Positions 44,290 through 54,562 of a DNA stretch of 64,000 nucleotides are shown here, in pieces. The notes beneath the pieces are model-generated. The model was given only the letters and a program-made list of their open reading frames with translations. It was not told where the DNA came from and ran no database searches. A program made the position numbers and the translations under genes. How positions within the stretch are numbered: the first letter of the stretch is position 1; the number at the start of each line of letters is the position of its first letter. This DNA is from Nitrosomonas ureae (GTDB taxonomy: Bacteria > Pseudomonadota > Gammaproteobacteria > Burkholderiales > Nitrosomonadaceae): the NCBI RefSeq assembly GCF_900206265.1, contig NZ_LT907782.1:558001-622000 (forward strand), read 5' to 3'.

Positions 44290-45804
44290 ATGCGCCTATT
44301 TCGACTTCTAAAAATACAATACGTCGCTTTCCAATTCGGATTGGATGAATTTGTCTTAAATCATAGCCGCCTGCGGGTGTTAAGAATTGTTGTAAAGACC
44401 TTAACCTTCTGGAGAAAGCTGGATAAGCCGCGTGGAGAGAGATTACGGTTGGCTTTAGAAAAATTGGGCCCTATTTTTGTTAAATTTGGCCAGATGCTGT
44501 CCACCCGGCGCGATCTTTTGCCTCACGATATCGCCGATGAATTGGCTAAACTGCAAGATCAGGTTCCCCCGTTTCCTTTACCGCTCGTATTAGCAGCATT
44601 AGAAAAAGAATATGATCAAAAGATCAGTGAAGTATTTTTCGAATTTAGTGACATCCCGATAGCTAGCGCATCTGTTGCACAAGTCCATTTTGCAGTCTTG
44701 CACGATGGAACCGAAGTAGCGGTAAAAATATTACGTCCTAATTTGGAACCCATTATCATGCACGATGTTGCATTGATGGATACAGGCGCCTGGCTGGCAG
44801 AAGCACTCTGGTCGGACGGCAAGCGTCTAAAATTACGGCAGGTCGTTTCAGAATTCGCCCGCCATTTGGATGATGAGCTTGATCTGATGCGTGAAGCAGC
44901 CAACTGCAGCCAATTACGCAGAAATTTCCTGAATTCTCCATTGTTGCTGGTACCCGAAGTCTACTGGGATTATTGCCGCAATGGTGTAATGGTGATGGAA
45001 CGTGTTAAAGGTACCCCTATCAGTCATGTTGAAAGATTGCAGGCCCAAGGAATCGATATCCCGCAATTGGCACGCGTTGGAGTGGAAATATTTTTTACTC
45101 AAGTATTTCGCGATGGATATTTCCATGCCGATATGCATCCTGGAAATATCTTTGTGGGTCAAGATAGCCGGTATATTGCGGTTGATTTCGGCATCATGGG
45201 AACACTCAGCGATCAAGATAAAAATTATTTGGCACAAAACTTTCTGGCCTTCTTCCGCCGGGATTACGGGCGCGTCGCACAAGCTCATGTAGAAGCCGGC
45301 TGGGCACCTAAAAATACCCGGGTAGACGATTTTGAATCTGCCATACGGGCTGTTTGCGAACCCATCTTCGACAAGCCGCTGAAAGAAATATCCTTTGGGC
45401 GGGTTTTGTTTCAGTTGTTTCAAGCCTCGCGGCAATTCAATGTCGAAATCCAACCTCAACTGGTGTTACTGCAAAAAACATTGCTCAATATTGAAGGCCT
45501 TGGCCGTGATCTGGATCCGAATCTGGACCTCTGGAAAACCGCCAAACCGTTTCTAGAGCATTGGATGGCTGAGCAAATCGGCTTGCGTGGATTTGCCAGT
45601 CGAATACAAAAAGAAGCCCCGAACTGGGCGATTATCCTGCCGGAATTTCCTCGCCTGATACATCAAGCTTTTGCAGAAAACCGCAATCATGCTTTGGAAA
45701 AAAGAATGACCGACCTGGTCATCGAAGAAAAACGGCAAAACCGGTTGCTGTTGCTGATTGCAATCTTGCTGGCTGGATTGCTGTTCTGGCAAATATTTCA
45801 CTGA
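44290..45804 (+). CDS. ubiB: Ubiquinone biosynthesis kinase-like protein UbiB
   Basis: This 504-aa ABC1/ADCK/UbiB protein has the family KxGQ-type segment [20 protein letters not shown] near residues 58-77, then [20 protein letters not shown] with the alanine-rich loop and VAVKILRP with the ATP-binding lysine. The [14 protein letters not shown] catalytic-loop and VDFGIMG segments follow. One or two membrane helices at the C-terminus ([18 protein letters not shown]) anchor it. It is needed for ubiquinone synthesis, with ATPase rather than protein kinase activity. It follows ubiJ by 120 bases. Confidence 0.95.
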   Translation: MRLFRLLKIQYVAFQFGLDEFVLNHSRLRVLRIVVKTLTFWRKLDKPRGERLRLALEKLGPIFVKFGQMLSTRRDLLPHDIADELAKLQDQVPPFPLPLVLAALEKEYDQKISEVFFEFSDIPIASASVAQVHFAVLHDGTEVAVKILRPNLEPIIMHDVALMDTGAWLAEALWSDGKRLKLRQVVSEFARHLDDELDLMREAANCSQLRRNFLNSPLLLVPEVYWDYCRNGVMVMERVKGTPISHVERLQAQGIDIPQLARVGVEIFFTQVFRDGYFHADMHPGNIFVGQDSRYIAVDFGIMGTLSDQDKNYLAQNFLAFFRRDYGRVAQAHVEAGWAPKNTRVDDFESAIRAVCEPIFDKPLKEISFGRVLFQLFQASRQFNVEIQPQLVLLQKTLLNIEGLGRDLDPNLDLWKTAKPFLEHWMAEQIGLRGFASRIQKEAPNWAIILPEFPRLIHQAFAENRNHALEKRMTDLVIEEKRQNRLLLLIAILLAGLLFWQIFH

Positions 45805-45960
45805 TTCGCTTTAATTCAATATTTCTTCGCGGAGAAAAGCATTCTTCCCGTTAAAACAGTCTTTGCCAGCATAAGTACCCTGCACATCATCAATCCGGTT
45901 TTAACAAAAAGAAATACGTTAAACTAGCAACTTATTTTTCTAACCTCATTATTCATTCTT

Positions 45961-46269
45961 ATGAGCTATTATCAATACCATGTTTTTTTCTGCACCAACC
46001 AACGTGACGGGGGTGCAAAATGCTGCAATAATTTCTGCGCCCAGGAACTGCGTGACTACGCCAAGCAGCGCATCAAATCGCTAAAACTCGATGGTAAGAA
46101 AAGAATCCGTATTAATAATGCGGGCTGCCTTGATCGCTGCAATGAAGGTCCCGTTATTGTGATTTATCCGGAGGAAACCTGGTATACCTATATCGATCAA
46201 GAAGATATTGATGAAATCATCGATGAGCACTTGCTCAAGGGAAATATTGTCGAGCGTCTTAGAATCTGA
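45961..46269 (+). CDS. Thioredoxin-like [2Fe-2S] ferredoxin
   Basis: This 102-aa protein belongs to the (2Fe-2S) ferredoxin family with a thioredoxin-like fold. It begins SYYQYHVFFCTNQRDGGAKC. Cysteines near 10 and 20 (with a neighbour), and the pair in NNAGCLDRCNEGPVIVIYPE (about 55 and 59), would hold the cluster. It ends with a helix of the IDEIIDEHLLKG type found in this family. It is likely a cytoplasmic electron carrier. The gene stands alone between ubiB and the convergent rho. Confidence 0.92.
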   Translation: MSYYQYHVFFCTNQRDGGAKCCNNFCAQELRDYAKQRIKSLKLDGKKRIRINNAGCLDRCNEGPVIVIYPEETWYTYIDQEDIDEIIDEHLLKGNIVERLRI

Positions 46270-46488
46270 TTTACTGCATCCCAATGAATGCTCACTTCCA
46301 TCCAGGAGGCTTTATTGGTACGGGATCCGCTCTCCAGGTATGAAGTTACTGCAACAATAACAAAATCTACGCGTCATCATTGTACATTCTCATCTACTAT
46401 TCAGTATCGCCCCGCTCGGAATAACAACATTATCCAAACCATCGCTAGAACTGCCCCAACACAAGTTTTTATGCCACTCAATTGAGTT

Positions 46489-47748
46489 TTATACTCGTCT
46501 CATCGAGTCAAAAAAATCAGAATTATTTTTGGTCCCTTTGATTTTATCTAACAAAAACGCCATTGCATCCATATCATCCATTGGATGCAGTAACTTACGC
46601 AGCACCCAGATTTTCTGCAGAACTTCGGCGGCAATCAATAATTCTTCACGGCGCGTGCTTGATCGATTCACGTTAATTGCAGGATATATCCGTTTCTCAG
46701 CCATACGGCGATCAAGATGGATTTCCATATTGCCGGTACCTTTAAATTCCTCATATATCACATCATCCATTCGTGAACCGGTATCAATCAGGGCAGTCGC
46801 AATAATTGTCAACGATCCACCCTCTTCGATATTCCGTGCCGCACCAAAAAACCGCTTAGGTCGTTGCAGCGCACTTGCATCCACGCCCCCTGTTAACACC
46901 TTTCCAGATGCAGGTACCACGGCATTATAAGCACGAGCCAGCCGTGTAATCGAATCAAGCAGTATTACAACATCTTTCTTGTGCTCGACCAAACGCTTAG
47001 CTTTTTCAATGACCATTTCAGCCACTTGAACATGCCTAGCAGCGGATTCATCGAAGGTGGAAGAAATCACCTCTCCCTTGACGGAGCGAATCATTTCCGT
47101 AACCTCTTCCGGACGTTCATCGATCAATAACACCATCAGAATCACATCCGGATGATTAGCCGCAATGGCATGTGCAATATGTTGCAGCATAACCGTCTTT
47201 CCTGATTTAGGGCTGGCCACCAGCAATCCGCGTTGCCCTTTGCCAATCGGAGCAATCAAATCGATAATACGACTTGTAATATTTTCTTCAGCTTTAATAT
47301 CCCGTTCAAGTACTAGCCGTTCATCAGGGAATAACGGTGTCAGGTTTTCAAAGAGAATTTTCTGCTTGGAATTTTCTGGTGGCTCATTATTAACTTTATC
47401 AACTTTCACCAGTGCAAAATAACGCTCTCCATCTTTGGGTGGACGAATCTCGCCATCGATTGAATCGCCCGTATGCAAATTAAAGCGCCGAATTTGACTC
47501 GGTGAAATATAAATGTCATCCGGACCGGCTAAATAGGAAGTGTCAGGAGAGCGTAAAAAACCAAATCCATCCTGCAGCACTTCCAGCGTCCCATGACCAT
47601 AAATATTCTCACCCTTGCGTGCCTGGTTCTTAAGCAAAGCAAAAATCAAATCCTGCTTCCGCATTCGGTTGGCACCGTCAATTTCGTTTTCGATAGCCAT
47701 TTTTACTAATTCAGTGACATGTAAATTTTTTAGATCAGATAAGCGCAT
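46489..47748 (-). CDS. rho: Transcription termination factor Rho
   Basis: This 419-aa hexameric RNA helicase ends untranslated transcripts. It has an N-terminal helix bundle ([20 protein letters not shown]), a cold-shock-like RNA-binding domain (about 50-120, [20 protein letters not shown]) and a RecA-type ATPase with Walker A ([13 protein letters not shown], about 178-190), Walker B ([17 protein letters not shown]) and the Q-loop/R-loop region ([20 protein letters not shown]). Length and motifs match proteobacterial Rho. It follows trxA on the same strand, as in many proteobacteria. Confidence 0.97.
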   Translation of the reverse strand: MRLSDLKNLHVTELVKMAIENEIDGANRMRKQDLIFALLKNQARKGENIYGHGTLEVLQDGFGFLRSPDTSYLAGPDDIYISPSQIRRFNLHTGDSIDGEIRPPKDGERYFALVKVDKVNNEPPENSKQKILFENLTPLFPDERLVLERDIKAEENITSRIIDLIAPIGKGQRGLLVASPKSGKTVMLQHIAHAIAANHPDVILMVLLIDERPEEVTEMIRSVKGEVISSTFDESAARHVQVAEMVIEKAKRLVEHKKDVVILLDSITRLARAYNAVVPASGKVLTGGVDASALQRPKRFFGAARNIEEGGSLTIIATALIDTGSRMDDVIYEEFKGTGNMEIHLDRRMAEKRIYPAINVNRSSTRREELLIAAEVLQKIWVLRKLLHPMDDMDAMAFLLDKIKGTKNNSDFFDSMRRV

Positions 47749-47892
47749 GAGAAAGCTCTTAAAAAAGAATACTTGGGAAAAAGGTAAAGGTGCTGGAAAG
47801 GAAAATGTTACAGATGGGGTAATAAAAAAAGCCGCGACGAGGTCTTTATCGGTAAATAACCCACAGATCTATCTGTTTCTAGACTAACGAGC

Positions 47893-48219
47893 TTAAATAT
47901 GACTGTCAATAAATGCTGTCAATTGCGATTTTGATAGCGCACCCACTTTGGTGGCTTCTATATTTCCGTTTTTAAAAAGCATTAATGTCGGAATACCACG
48001 GATGCCATATTTCGGCGGTGTCAACTGATTTTCGTCAATATTCAGTTTTGCCACTTTGAGTCGCTCGCCATATTCATTGGCGATTTCGTCAAGTATGGGC
48101 GCTATCATTTTACAAGGGCCACACCACTCCGCCCAATAGTCAACGAGTACGGGAGTAGTCGATTGTAAGACTTCCGTTTCAAAATTTGCATCGGTAACGT
48201 AATGAATATGCTGACTCAT
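47893..48219 (-). CDS. trxA: Thioredoxin 1
   Basis: This 108-aa thioredoxin has the active site [20 protein letters not shown]. The cysteines are about residues 33 and 36, and the cis-proline segment is [15 protein letters not shown]. The start at 48219 ([17 protein letters not shown]) is chosen by family length; GAGGGATTTTA lies 6-14 bases upstream, and the frame is open to 48270. It keeps cytoplasmic proteins reduced and serves ribonucleotide reductase and others. It precedes rho by 144 bases. Confidence 0.96.
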   Translation of the reverse strand: MSQHIHYVTDANFETEVLQSTTPVLVDYWAEWCGPCKMIAPILDEIANEYGERLKVAKLNIDENQLTPPKYGIRGIPTLMLFKNGNIEATKVGALSKSQLTAFIDSHI

Positions 48220-48452
48220 AAAATAAAATCCCTCATTAAAATTGTTCAATTCTTGGAATAATAGCCTCAATATTATCTCTGAGACCGGTTTACACGATTA
48301 TTGGGAAAAAAGCTGTAAAAGAGAGGTATAAAATACCAACCTGATTATGCTATAGAAAAAACTATTAAAAGGGAAGTAGCTGCACCGCAAAAAAATGCTT
48401 TAAAACCCAATCCTATAAAATTTTTATACAAAATTGATTCAAGAATCAAGTC

Positions 48453-49508
48453 TCAGGGCTCCAATTGTTGAAATGCCACAATATGATCAATTTCAAGCTT
48501 GATACCAATCTTTTCGCCAATGGCATGATTATGGTGACTGGATACCAATGCCAACACCCGCGCTCCACCAGCAAGACGCAACGTATATAAAATTTCTGCA
48601 CCACGAAATGCTTTGCTCACGATTGTCGCCTGCAGCGAACTCGTATCGTCATGTACGATATCATCGGGCCGTAACAACACATCCACGTTACTACCCATCA
48701 CATAGGGATGAGGAATCGCATTCTCTAAAATCCCAAGTTCGACTTCAATCCGTTGCGCACTAATCACTTTTCCGGGAAGAAATACGCCTTGCCCGATGAA
48801 GTTGGCAACAAAACGATTCGCCGGTCGATGATACAAATTAAAAGCAGTATCCAACTGTTGCATTTCACCGCGATGCATGACGCCAATTTCGTCAGCTATC
48901 GCAAACGCTTCGGCTTGATCGTGGGTAACCAATATAGCCGTGATTCCCTGACTCTTAATAATTTCACGAACTTCTATGCTTAAGCGTTCACGCAAGCTAA
49001 TATCCAGATTGGAAAAAGGCTCGTCCAATAACAATAGCTCCGGCTTGGGCGCCAATGCTCTCGCCAATGCCACGCGTTGCTGCTGCCCACCCGATAATTC
49101 ATGCGGATATTTTTGCGAGGCTTCAGTCAAATGCACCACATGCAGCAATTCATCGACACGCCGGGCACGTTCCGCCGCGGTTAAACGATGCAGACCAAAG
49201 CCGATGTTGGCAGTCACATCCAAATGTGGAAATAACGCATAATCTTGAAAAACCATGCCGATACGTCTTCGTTCCGGCGGCACAAAGACATCCGCGCTAC
49301 TGACACAAACTCCGTTTAAGAAAATTTCCCCGCCCAACACGGGCTCAAATCCTGCAATACAGCGTAATGCCGTGGTTTTGCCACAGCCACTCGGCCCTAG
49401 CAAACAACCTATTTTCCCTTTCTGCAAAGTCAGGGTTAAATCATGAATCACGCCCTGATTACCATAAGCTTGCCGAACGTTGTTTAATTGCAACAATGGG
49501 GTGCTCAT
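48453..49508 (-). CDS. fbpC: Ferric iron ABC transporter, ATP-binding subunit
   Basis: This 351-aa ABC ATPase has Walker A (LLGPSGCGKTTALRCIAG, about 36-53), the Q-loop region VFQDYALFPHLDV, signature LSGGQQQRVALARALAPKP, Walker B LLLLDEPFSNLD and the H-loop TAILVTHDQAEAFAIADE. A C-terminal TOBE-like regulatory part follows (VDVLLRPDDIVHDD). It powers iron import with FbpB and FbpA. Its ATG overlaps the fbpB stop by one base (TAATG), so the two are translationally coupled. Spermidine- or thiamine-type importers look similar, but the neighbouring binding protein indicates iron. Confidence 0.92.
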   Translation of the reverse strand: MSTPLLQLNNVRQAYGNQGVIHDLTLTLQKGKIGCLLGPSGCGKTTALRCIAGFEPVLGGEIFLNGVCVSSADVFVPPERRRIGMVFQDYALFPHLDVTANIGFGLHRLTAAERARRVDELLHVVHLTEASQKYPHELSGGQQQRVALARALAPKPELLLLDEPFSNLDISLRERLSIEVREIIKSQGITAILVTHDQAEAFAIADEIGVMHRGEMQQLDTAFNLYHRPANRFVANFIGQGVFLPGKVISAQRIEVELGILENAIPHPYVMGSNVDVLLRPDDIVHDDTSSLQATIVSKAFRGAEILYTLRLAGGARVLALVSSHHNHAIGEKIGIKLEIDHIVAFQQLEP

Positions 49509-51115
49509 TACTTTATTTCAGTTTGCCGCATAAATAAATAGATCGGTATCAATCCAGCCAGTATCAACGTAACCGCCGGCAAAGCCGCCTGCTCCCATTG
49601 GCCTTCCGAAGTCATTTCATAGATTCTGACCGCCAGCGTGTCCCAACCGAATGGACGGGTCATCAGCGTAATCGGCATCTCCTTCATGACATCAACAAAA
49701 ACCAAAGTGGCAGCGGTAAAAATGCCCGGTTTCAATATGGGAATATGCACTGTCCTGATCATTGTCCAGCCATGCACACCCAAACTCATCGCCGCCTCAT
49801 CAACGCTGTGCGTTATCCTTTGCATTGCGCTGTCAATGGGATAATGACTGACAGCCATGAAGCGTATCAAATAAGCAATCAACATGATGGCCAATGTACC
49901 CTGAATCAATCGGCCTGTTTCTATTTCAAACCAGTGTAACGCCAATTCACCAAGCTGCCCATCCAGCCAGGTCAGCGGCACGTACACGCCAATTGCCAAC
50001 ACTGCGCCCGGTAATGCATAACCAATGGTTGCGATACGCACTGCATAGCGCGTGACAGGATCAGAATAACGCCGCACCGCATAAACCATGGCAATCACAA
50101 CCAGGCAGATTAGCAAAGCCGCCAGACTGGATAATGTCAGGGAGTGCCAGAGAAATTCCAGGTAACGGTCTACATCATAATCCTGTGTAAACGACTGCAT
50201 GGCCCAATAGCACAATTGTGCAACAGGTAAAAAGAACGCAAAAAACAGCACACTCACCACAAAGCCGATGACCATCCAATTATGCCACCCGGTCAACTGA
50301 ATACGCTGAGCGCGCGCACTTCTTTTAGTTTCTGCGTAACGCATACGGGCTCTGAACTGCTGTTCCAGCACAATCGCAATAAAAACTATGATGATCAACA
50401 AAGAAGCCAGTTGAGAAGCGGCATGCAATGAAAACATGCTAAACCACGCCTTGTAAATAGCTGTGGTAAACGTATTGTAGTTAAACACCGCAACCGTTCC
50501 GAAATCCGCCAATGTTTCCATTGACACCAGCATGATACCGCCGGCTATCCAGGGGCGCGCCATAGGCAACACTACTTTGAAGAAACCCTGCCTGCGGCTG
50601 AAGCCCAGTGATTGCGCAACCTCTAACGAACGCTTGCCCTGGCTCAGGAAAGCATTCCGTGCCAGCAAATAGACATAGGGATAAAAAGCCAGGGTCATGA
50701 CGATAATAACGCCCATCCTGCCACGGATATCCGGAAACCAAGATAGATCAGAATCCAGCCAAACACGCAATGTGGTTTGTATCGGGCCGGTAAAATCAAA
50801 TAAACCCAACGCTACAAATGCGGTTACATAAGCAGGTGTCGCCATCGGCAATAACAACGCCCAGGAAAAAAAACGCCGCCCGGGAAATTCATACACCGCA
50901 GTAAACCAGGCCAGGCTGATACCCAATAGCGCAGTCCCAATGATCACGCCCAATACCAGCCAGAAGGTATTGAGTAGCAAAGGAATCAGTGTGGTTTCAA
51001 AAAGATGTTTCCAGATCTCATCCGCCGGTGCCAACATGGAAGAAAGAATTACGCCAATGGGCGCCAGTACCAGTACAGCTGCGATAAAAGGTACCCAGCG
51101 CCAATTGATCATCAA
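49508..51115 (-). CDS. fbpB: Ferric iron ABC transporter, fused permease
   Basis: This 535-aa permease has about twelve membrane helices in two BPD_transp_1 halves, the fused plan of FbpB/SfuB. EAA-type loops are visible: NAFLSQGKRSLEVAQSLGFS and GFFKVVLPMARPWIAGG in the first half, and ITHSVDEAAMSLGVHGWTMI and RTVHIPILKPGIFTAATLVF in the second. It lies between fbpA (97 bases upstream) and fbpC (1-base overlap). It moves iron across the inner membrane. Confidence 0.93.
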   Translation of the reverse strand: MMINWRWVPFIAAVLVLAPIGVILSSMLAPADEIWKHLFETTLIPLLLNTFWLVLGVIIGTALLGISLAWFTAVYEFPGRRFFSWALLLPMATPAYVTAFVALGLFDFTGPIQTTLRVWLDSDLSWFPDIRGRMGVIIVMTLAFYPYVYLLARNAFLSQGKRSLEVAQSLGFSRRQGFFKVVLPMARPWIAGGIMLVSMETLADFGTVAVFNYNTFTTAIYKAWFSMFSLHAASQLASLLIIIVFIAIVLEQQFRARMRYAETKRSARAQRIQLTGWHNWMVIGFVVSVLFFAFFLPVAQLCYWAMQSFTQDYDVDRYLEFLWHSLTLSSLAALLICLVVIAMVYAVRRYSDPVTRYAVRIATIGYALPGAVLAIGVYVPLTWLDGQLGELALHWFEIETGRLIQGTLAIMLIAYLIRFMAVSHYPIDSAMQRITHSVDEAAMSLGVHGWTMIRTVHIPILKPGIFTAATLVFVDVMKEMPITLMTRPFGWDTLAVRIYEMTSEGQWEQAALPAVTLILAGLIPIYLFMRQTEIK

Positions 51116-51212
51116 ACGTTTGAAAAAAGACAGAACAAAAAGAAACTTACGTATTCAGGAAATTGATTTTGCACCATTTCAGTCTGCATCAACTTCCTTA
51201 CTTACGCGGTTT

Positions 51213-52226
51213 TTAGCGGTATCCTGCACGATCCATCAGTTTTACTGCGGTCGTCTGCAATTCTCCGGCCTTGATCAGATTCATTGGGTTTTGCTTAAAG
51301 CTACCCCACCCCGCTACAAATGGATCTGCGGGAATTTTGGGATTGACGGGATATTCCATATTCACATCCGCGAAAAGGTTTTGTGCTTTATCGGATGATA
51401 AGAATTCCAGCAGCTTGATCGCCGCTTGTTCGTTGCGGGCATAGCGCGTGACGCCTGCGCCAGAGATATTGACATGCACGCCACTGTTATTCTGATTGGG
51501 CCAGAAAATCGCCAGCGGCAAATTGGAATCATTTTTCATTAAACGGCCAAAATAATACGTATTGACCAATGTCACATCGCATTTCCCAGCCGCAACAAAT
51601 TCCAATGCCCGGGTATCATCGGACAATGGATCGGTGGCCAAATTAGCCACCCAACCCTTAACAATCTTCTCCGTCTCAGCTTCGCCATGCTCGGCAATCA
51701 TCATTGCCACAAGCGATTGGTTGTATACTTTCTTCGAAGTACGCAAACACAACCGTTTGCTCCATTTAGGATCCGCCAGACCTTCATACGTTGATAGTTC
51801 CGCGGGATCCACTTTCTTCGTGTTATAAACCAGAGTTCTGGCACGGATGGATAGCCCGAACCACGCATTGCCCGGATCGCGCAAATGCGCCGGAATATTG
51901 CGCTCAAGCACCTCGGATTCAACAGGTTTCAACAAGCCTTTCTGCGCAGCTGCCCAGAGATTACCGACGTCCGCAGTTATCAGCATATCCGCCGGGGTAT
52001 TTTTTCCTTCCGCCTCCAACCGGGCAAGCAACGCGCCTTCATTATCCGTGGTGTATTTGACTTTAATCCCGGTTTCCTTGGTAAAAGCATCAAACATCGG
52101 CTTGATGAGCTGCTCGATCCGCGCTGAATATACAACTACCTCGTTAGCATGCGCGGGCTGAACAATCATTAACGAAAAAACAAAAGGAACGACAATAAGA
52201 AAACGGCTTAAATTTGGGCTTACCAT
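51213..52226 (-). CDS. fbpA: Ferric iron ABC transporter, periplasmic binding protein
   Basis: This 337-aa protein (start ATG 52226, MVSPNLSRFLIVVPFVFSLM; in-frame start further up at 52271) has a signal peptide to about residue 27 (PAHA). Its mature part is a type 2 periplasmic binding protein of the FbpA/FutA group: EVVVYSARIEQLIKPMFDAF, TPADMLITADVGNLWAAAQK, YNQSLVAMMIAEHGEAE and the iron-binding tyrosine pair in LVNTYYFGRL. It binds free or chelated ferric iron in the periplasm. It is the first gene of the operon; a Fur-box-like site lies about 70 bases upstream. Confidence 0.93.
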   Translation of the reverse strand: MVSPNLSRFLIVVPFVFSLMIVQPAHANEVVVYSARIEQLIKPMFDAFTKETGIKVKYTTDNEGALLARLEAEGKNTPADMLITADVGNLWAAAQKGLLKPVESEVLERNIPAHLRDPGNAWFGLSIRARTLVYNTKKVDPAELSTYEGLADPKWSKRLCLRTSKKVYNQSLVAMMIAEHGEAETEKIVKGWVANLATDPLSDDTRALEFVAAGKCDVTLVNTYYFGRLMKNDSNLPLAIFWPNQNNSGVHVNISGAGVTRYARNEQAAIKLLEFLSSDKAQNLFADVNMEYPVNPKIPADPFVAGWGSFKQNPMNLIKAGELQTTAVKLMDRAGYR

Positions 52227-52292
52227 GAAAGAAATTCCAGGAAAAAAAGTTATATCAATCGAATTAATCAATGACGAATACTATAGTATGAA

Positions 52293-52307
52293 TAAGAATA
52301 ATTATCA
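52293..52307 (-). promoter_or_regulatory. Fur-box-like site upstream of the fbp operon
   Basis: On the minus strand the sequence is TGATAATTATTCTTA, matching the Fur 7-1-7 consensus TGATAATNATTATCA at 12 of 14 informative positions. It lies 67-81 bases upstream of the fbpA start, where a promoter would be. Iron repression of the operon is therefore likely, by inference. Confidence 0.65.
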
Positions 52308-52343
52308 ATTAAATATCTATCGTGAAGAACTGCAAGATCCCGA

Positions 52344-53123
52344 TCAATTCTCGGTTAACGGCTGCGACCACGAACCTAATACCTTGCGTCCCACCAAGGG
52401 CAATTTAATGGCGAGCGGATTCCAATTCAGGCCAAAAGACAGGCCCAGAAAATTGAATTCAATGCCTTCCACCGCACTGACCAGAACGCCCAGCAGGCCA
52501 AAAAAGGAGATCTGCAAACCACTGCCGCTCGGCGCATGGGAAATAAACCGGTAACCGAGATAATCCTTGCCAATCGCGGTCGGCGGCAAATCCAGCTGCA
52601 ACTCCGGCACCGCGCGTGAAACCCAAGCGGTAAACGTATTGGAATTCGGCCCCGGCCACATGGTGTAATCTTTCATGTAAGGATAGCGATTAGCCGCCAG
52701 ATCGATTTTCTCGATCAATGCATCCACCCCGTCACCGCGTAAATCTGCCAAAATCTCGGGCGTATTGCCGTACCAGCGCCGGTCAGGCGCATTCTCATAA
52801 ACTGCCAATACCGACCTCTGGCTACGACGCAGCCATCCGATCACCTCATAAATGGTATAAGACTGAGCTCCCGTGGGTTTCACGGCAATCCAGGTATGAA
52901 TCCCGAAATAACCGCGCCAGCCAAAAGCGCGCGCACCATAAACCTGAATAATCGCCTCAGAATTCGTGGCCGGATCAGGCGCTATACCGACCGGCTCGCG
53001 GCTCGCATTCCACCAGTACTGCGCTTGCGCATGCTGCGAAAAAGACAGTCCGGCAAGCAAAACAATCACCCAACAACTCAATAAAACAGAGCGACCCACA
53101 CCCCGCGCAACTGATACTAACAT
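52344..53123 (-). CDS. DUF3750 exported protein
   Basis: This 259-aa protein has a signal peptide or N-terminal anchor (about 1-34, VLLSCWVIVLLAGLSFSQHA). A DUF3750 domain (about 55-225) follows, with AIIQVYGARAFGWRGYFGIH, TWIAVKPTGAQSYTIYEVIG and PYMKDYTMWPGPNSNTFTAW. The histidine in GIHTW and the conserved NSNTF segment recall cysteine/amidase folds, but no function is established. It ends about 35 bases from the Fur-box-like site of fbpA and is transcribed in the same direction. Confidence 0.85.
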   Translation of the reverse strand: MLVSVARGVGRSVLLSCWVIVLLAGLSFSQHAQAQYWWNASREPVGIAPDPATNSEAIIQVYGARAFGWRGYFGIHTWIAVKPTGAQSYTIYEVIGWLRRSQRSVLAVYENAPDRRWYGNTPEILADLRGDGVDALIEKIDLAANRYPYMKDYTMWPGPNSNTFTAWVSRAVPELQLDLPPTAIGKDYLGYRFISHAPSGSGLQISFFGLLGVLVSAVEGIEFNFLGLSFGLNWNPLAIKLPLVGRKVLGSWSQPLTEN

Positions 53124-53176
53124 CTTGAGAAAATCCGGTTAAGTCAATGAAAATTTAAATGCTAGATTGAGGAGCA

Positions 53177-53764
53177 CTAAAGAATTCGGCCTACTAGAGA
53201 AACTTTCTCATCCAACCAAACATCTTCTGGACTGATAAACCCTTTAGAGTTAAATTCGAACTCTTTACCTGCATGAGAAAAACACTCGTGAACCAATTCC
53301 GAGCAGATGTACTCCCGGTCCTTTTCCTTTTTTCCAATACCCAGCGTAATGCGTGCCAAAATCTTTGCGATTTCGTCTTTATCATAGGGTTGCGTCAGCT
53401 CGTCTATGCCAAATCCTGCAATCCCTTCAACCGTTGAAGAATTCACATCTTTGCAGCGTGCCAACACTACCCGTCCTTTATAAGGCTTTCCATCTTCATA
53501 ATCATCCAGGTACTTGGATAAAGGCGCAAAACGCACCCCCATGTCTTCGACACTTTCCAATAGTAAAACACGATCAATCGAATCGAGCCGAAACACTATC
53601 CCTACATGACTCCAAGGATTTTCTGTGACTTTTTGTATTGCTTTGGAAGCCCAATAATCACCGGAAGCAAAGAGAATATCTCCGGACTTCAGTTTTGCCC
53701 GTAGATCCGAATAAGGAAGAACGGGGAGTGCCTTGATGTCTTTATTTTCAATATGAGCAGCCAT
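53177..53764 (-). CDS. YiiX/YebB-type permuted papain-like amidase
   Basis: This 195-aa protein shows the permuted NlpC/P60-like order, with histidine first and cysteine last: SGDILFASGDYWASKAIQKV, NPWSHVGIVFRLDSIDRVLL with the histidine, LLESVEDMGVRF with the glutamate and EKDREYICSELVHECFSHAG with the cysteine. It has no signal peptide. Relatives are putative lipid or peptidoglycan hydrolases. AGGAGTAAATA before the ATG is a good ribosome-binding site. It lies downstream of a broken gene. Confidence 0.88.
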   Translation of the reverse strand: MAAHIENKDIKALPVLPYSDLRAKLKSGDILFASGDYWASKAIQKVTENPWSHVGIVFRLDSIDRVLLLESVEDMGVRFAPLSKYLDDYEDGKPYKGRVVLARCKDVNSSTVEGIAGFGIDELTQPYDKDEIAKILARITLGIGKKEKDREYICSELVHECFSHAGKEFEFNSKGFISPEDVWLDEKVSLVGRIL

Positions 53765-53818
53765 TATTTACTCCTTTTGTTGTTAGTGATGTAGGACGCT
53801 TGAGTTCAGCGACACCCG

Positions 53819-54370
53819 TCAAGGTGCCTGCTGAAGCGAGTCATTAACTCTTAGCGCTCGAACCTGAGCATCAAGATCGTTGAACGAAAGACGCTGAAGC
53901 GGTAATGCCTCTAGTGAAGCGAGAGAGATCGATTTTTGTGCCGGAAATTTCTTATTTAATAGTTCCGTCGTACAAGTCAAGAAGGATCACTGACGTGTAT
54001 CTAGGGGATCAGCCCCATCCCGATCTTGCGCCGCAAACACACAGAACACATACACATCAGCAGAGCGAGTGGCTTCTACATCGTAAGTATTGGTTTTCGC
54101 ATGCCACGCCTTCTTATGCGCGATATCGAAGCGGATGGGACTCAAGACTTTCTGATTCCATGCTTGCAGGTAGGCTGCCGACTTGACCTCCACCTTCAGG
54201 TCCTCTCCCGCATCCAAGTCGTATGCGTCCCATTCAATCCTCGGTGTACCGGTACATCCTAGTGCCTTTGCCACCAAGTATTCGGCCAATACTCCTCGCT
54301 GCGCGTTCGATAGAAAGTTTGAATACGCCCAGGTCCAAAATTCGTTCTCAGAGATCCCTGTCATATCCAT
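53819..54370 (-). pseudogene. PD-(D/E)XK-like hypothetical protein with a nonsense codon
   Basis: The frame opens at 54370 (MDMTGISENEFWTWAYSNFL) and includes RGVLAEYLVAKALG, RIEWDAYDLDAGEDLKVEVK and SAAYLQAWNQKVLSPIRFDI, a D..ExK pattern like restriction-endonuclease folds. It stops at 53987 (PLDTRQ then TGA). The same frame continues without change as SFLTCTTELLNKKFPAQKSI and SLASLEALPLQRLSFNDLDA to a TGA at 53819. The stop sits where a tryptophan (TGG) fits, so a single base change probably truncated a protein of about 183 aa. No methylase is nearby. Its role is unknown. Confidence 0.7.
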
Positions 54371-54562
54371 AAGGGCTAACGTAATATATACGACAACAAA
54401 TGTCTTACTATTGGGAACGGAATATCATAAACGCGGCTAAGCATATTTTAGAATTTGTTTTTTTAGGCACTTTGCAAGAAAGCATCTTCTAATACATATA
54501 CCAAACACACCATTTACTTTACCCTCGTTCAAGCAATACCGAGATAAAGAAATGCATAGTCA

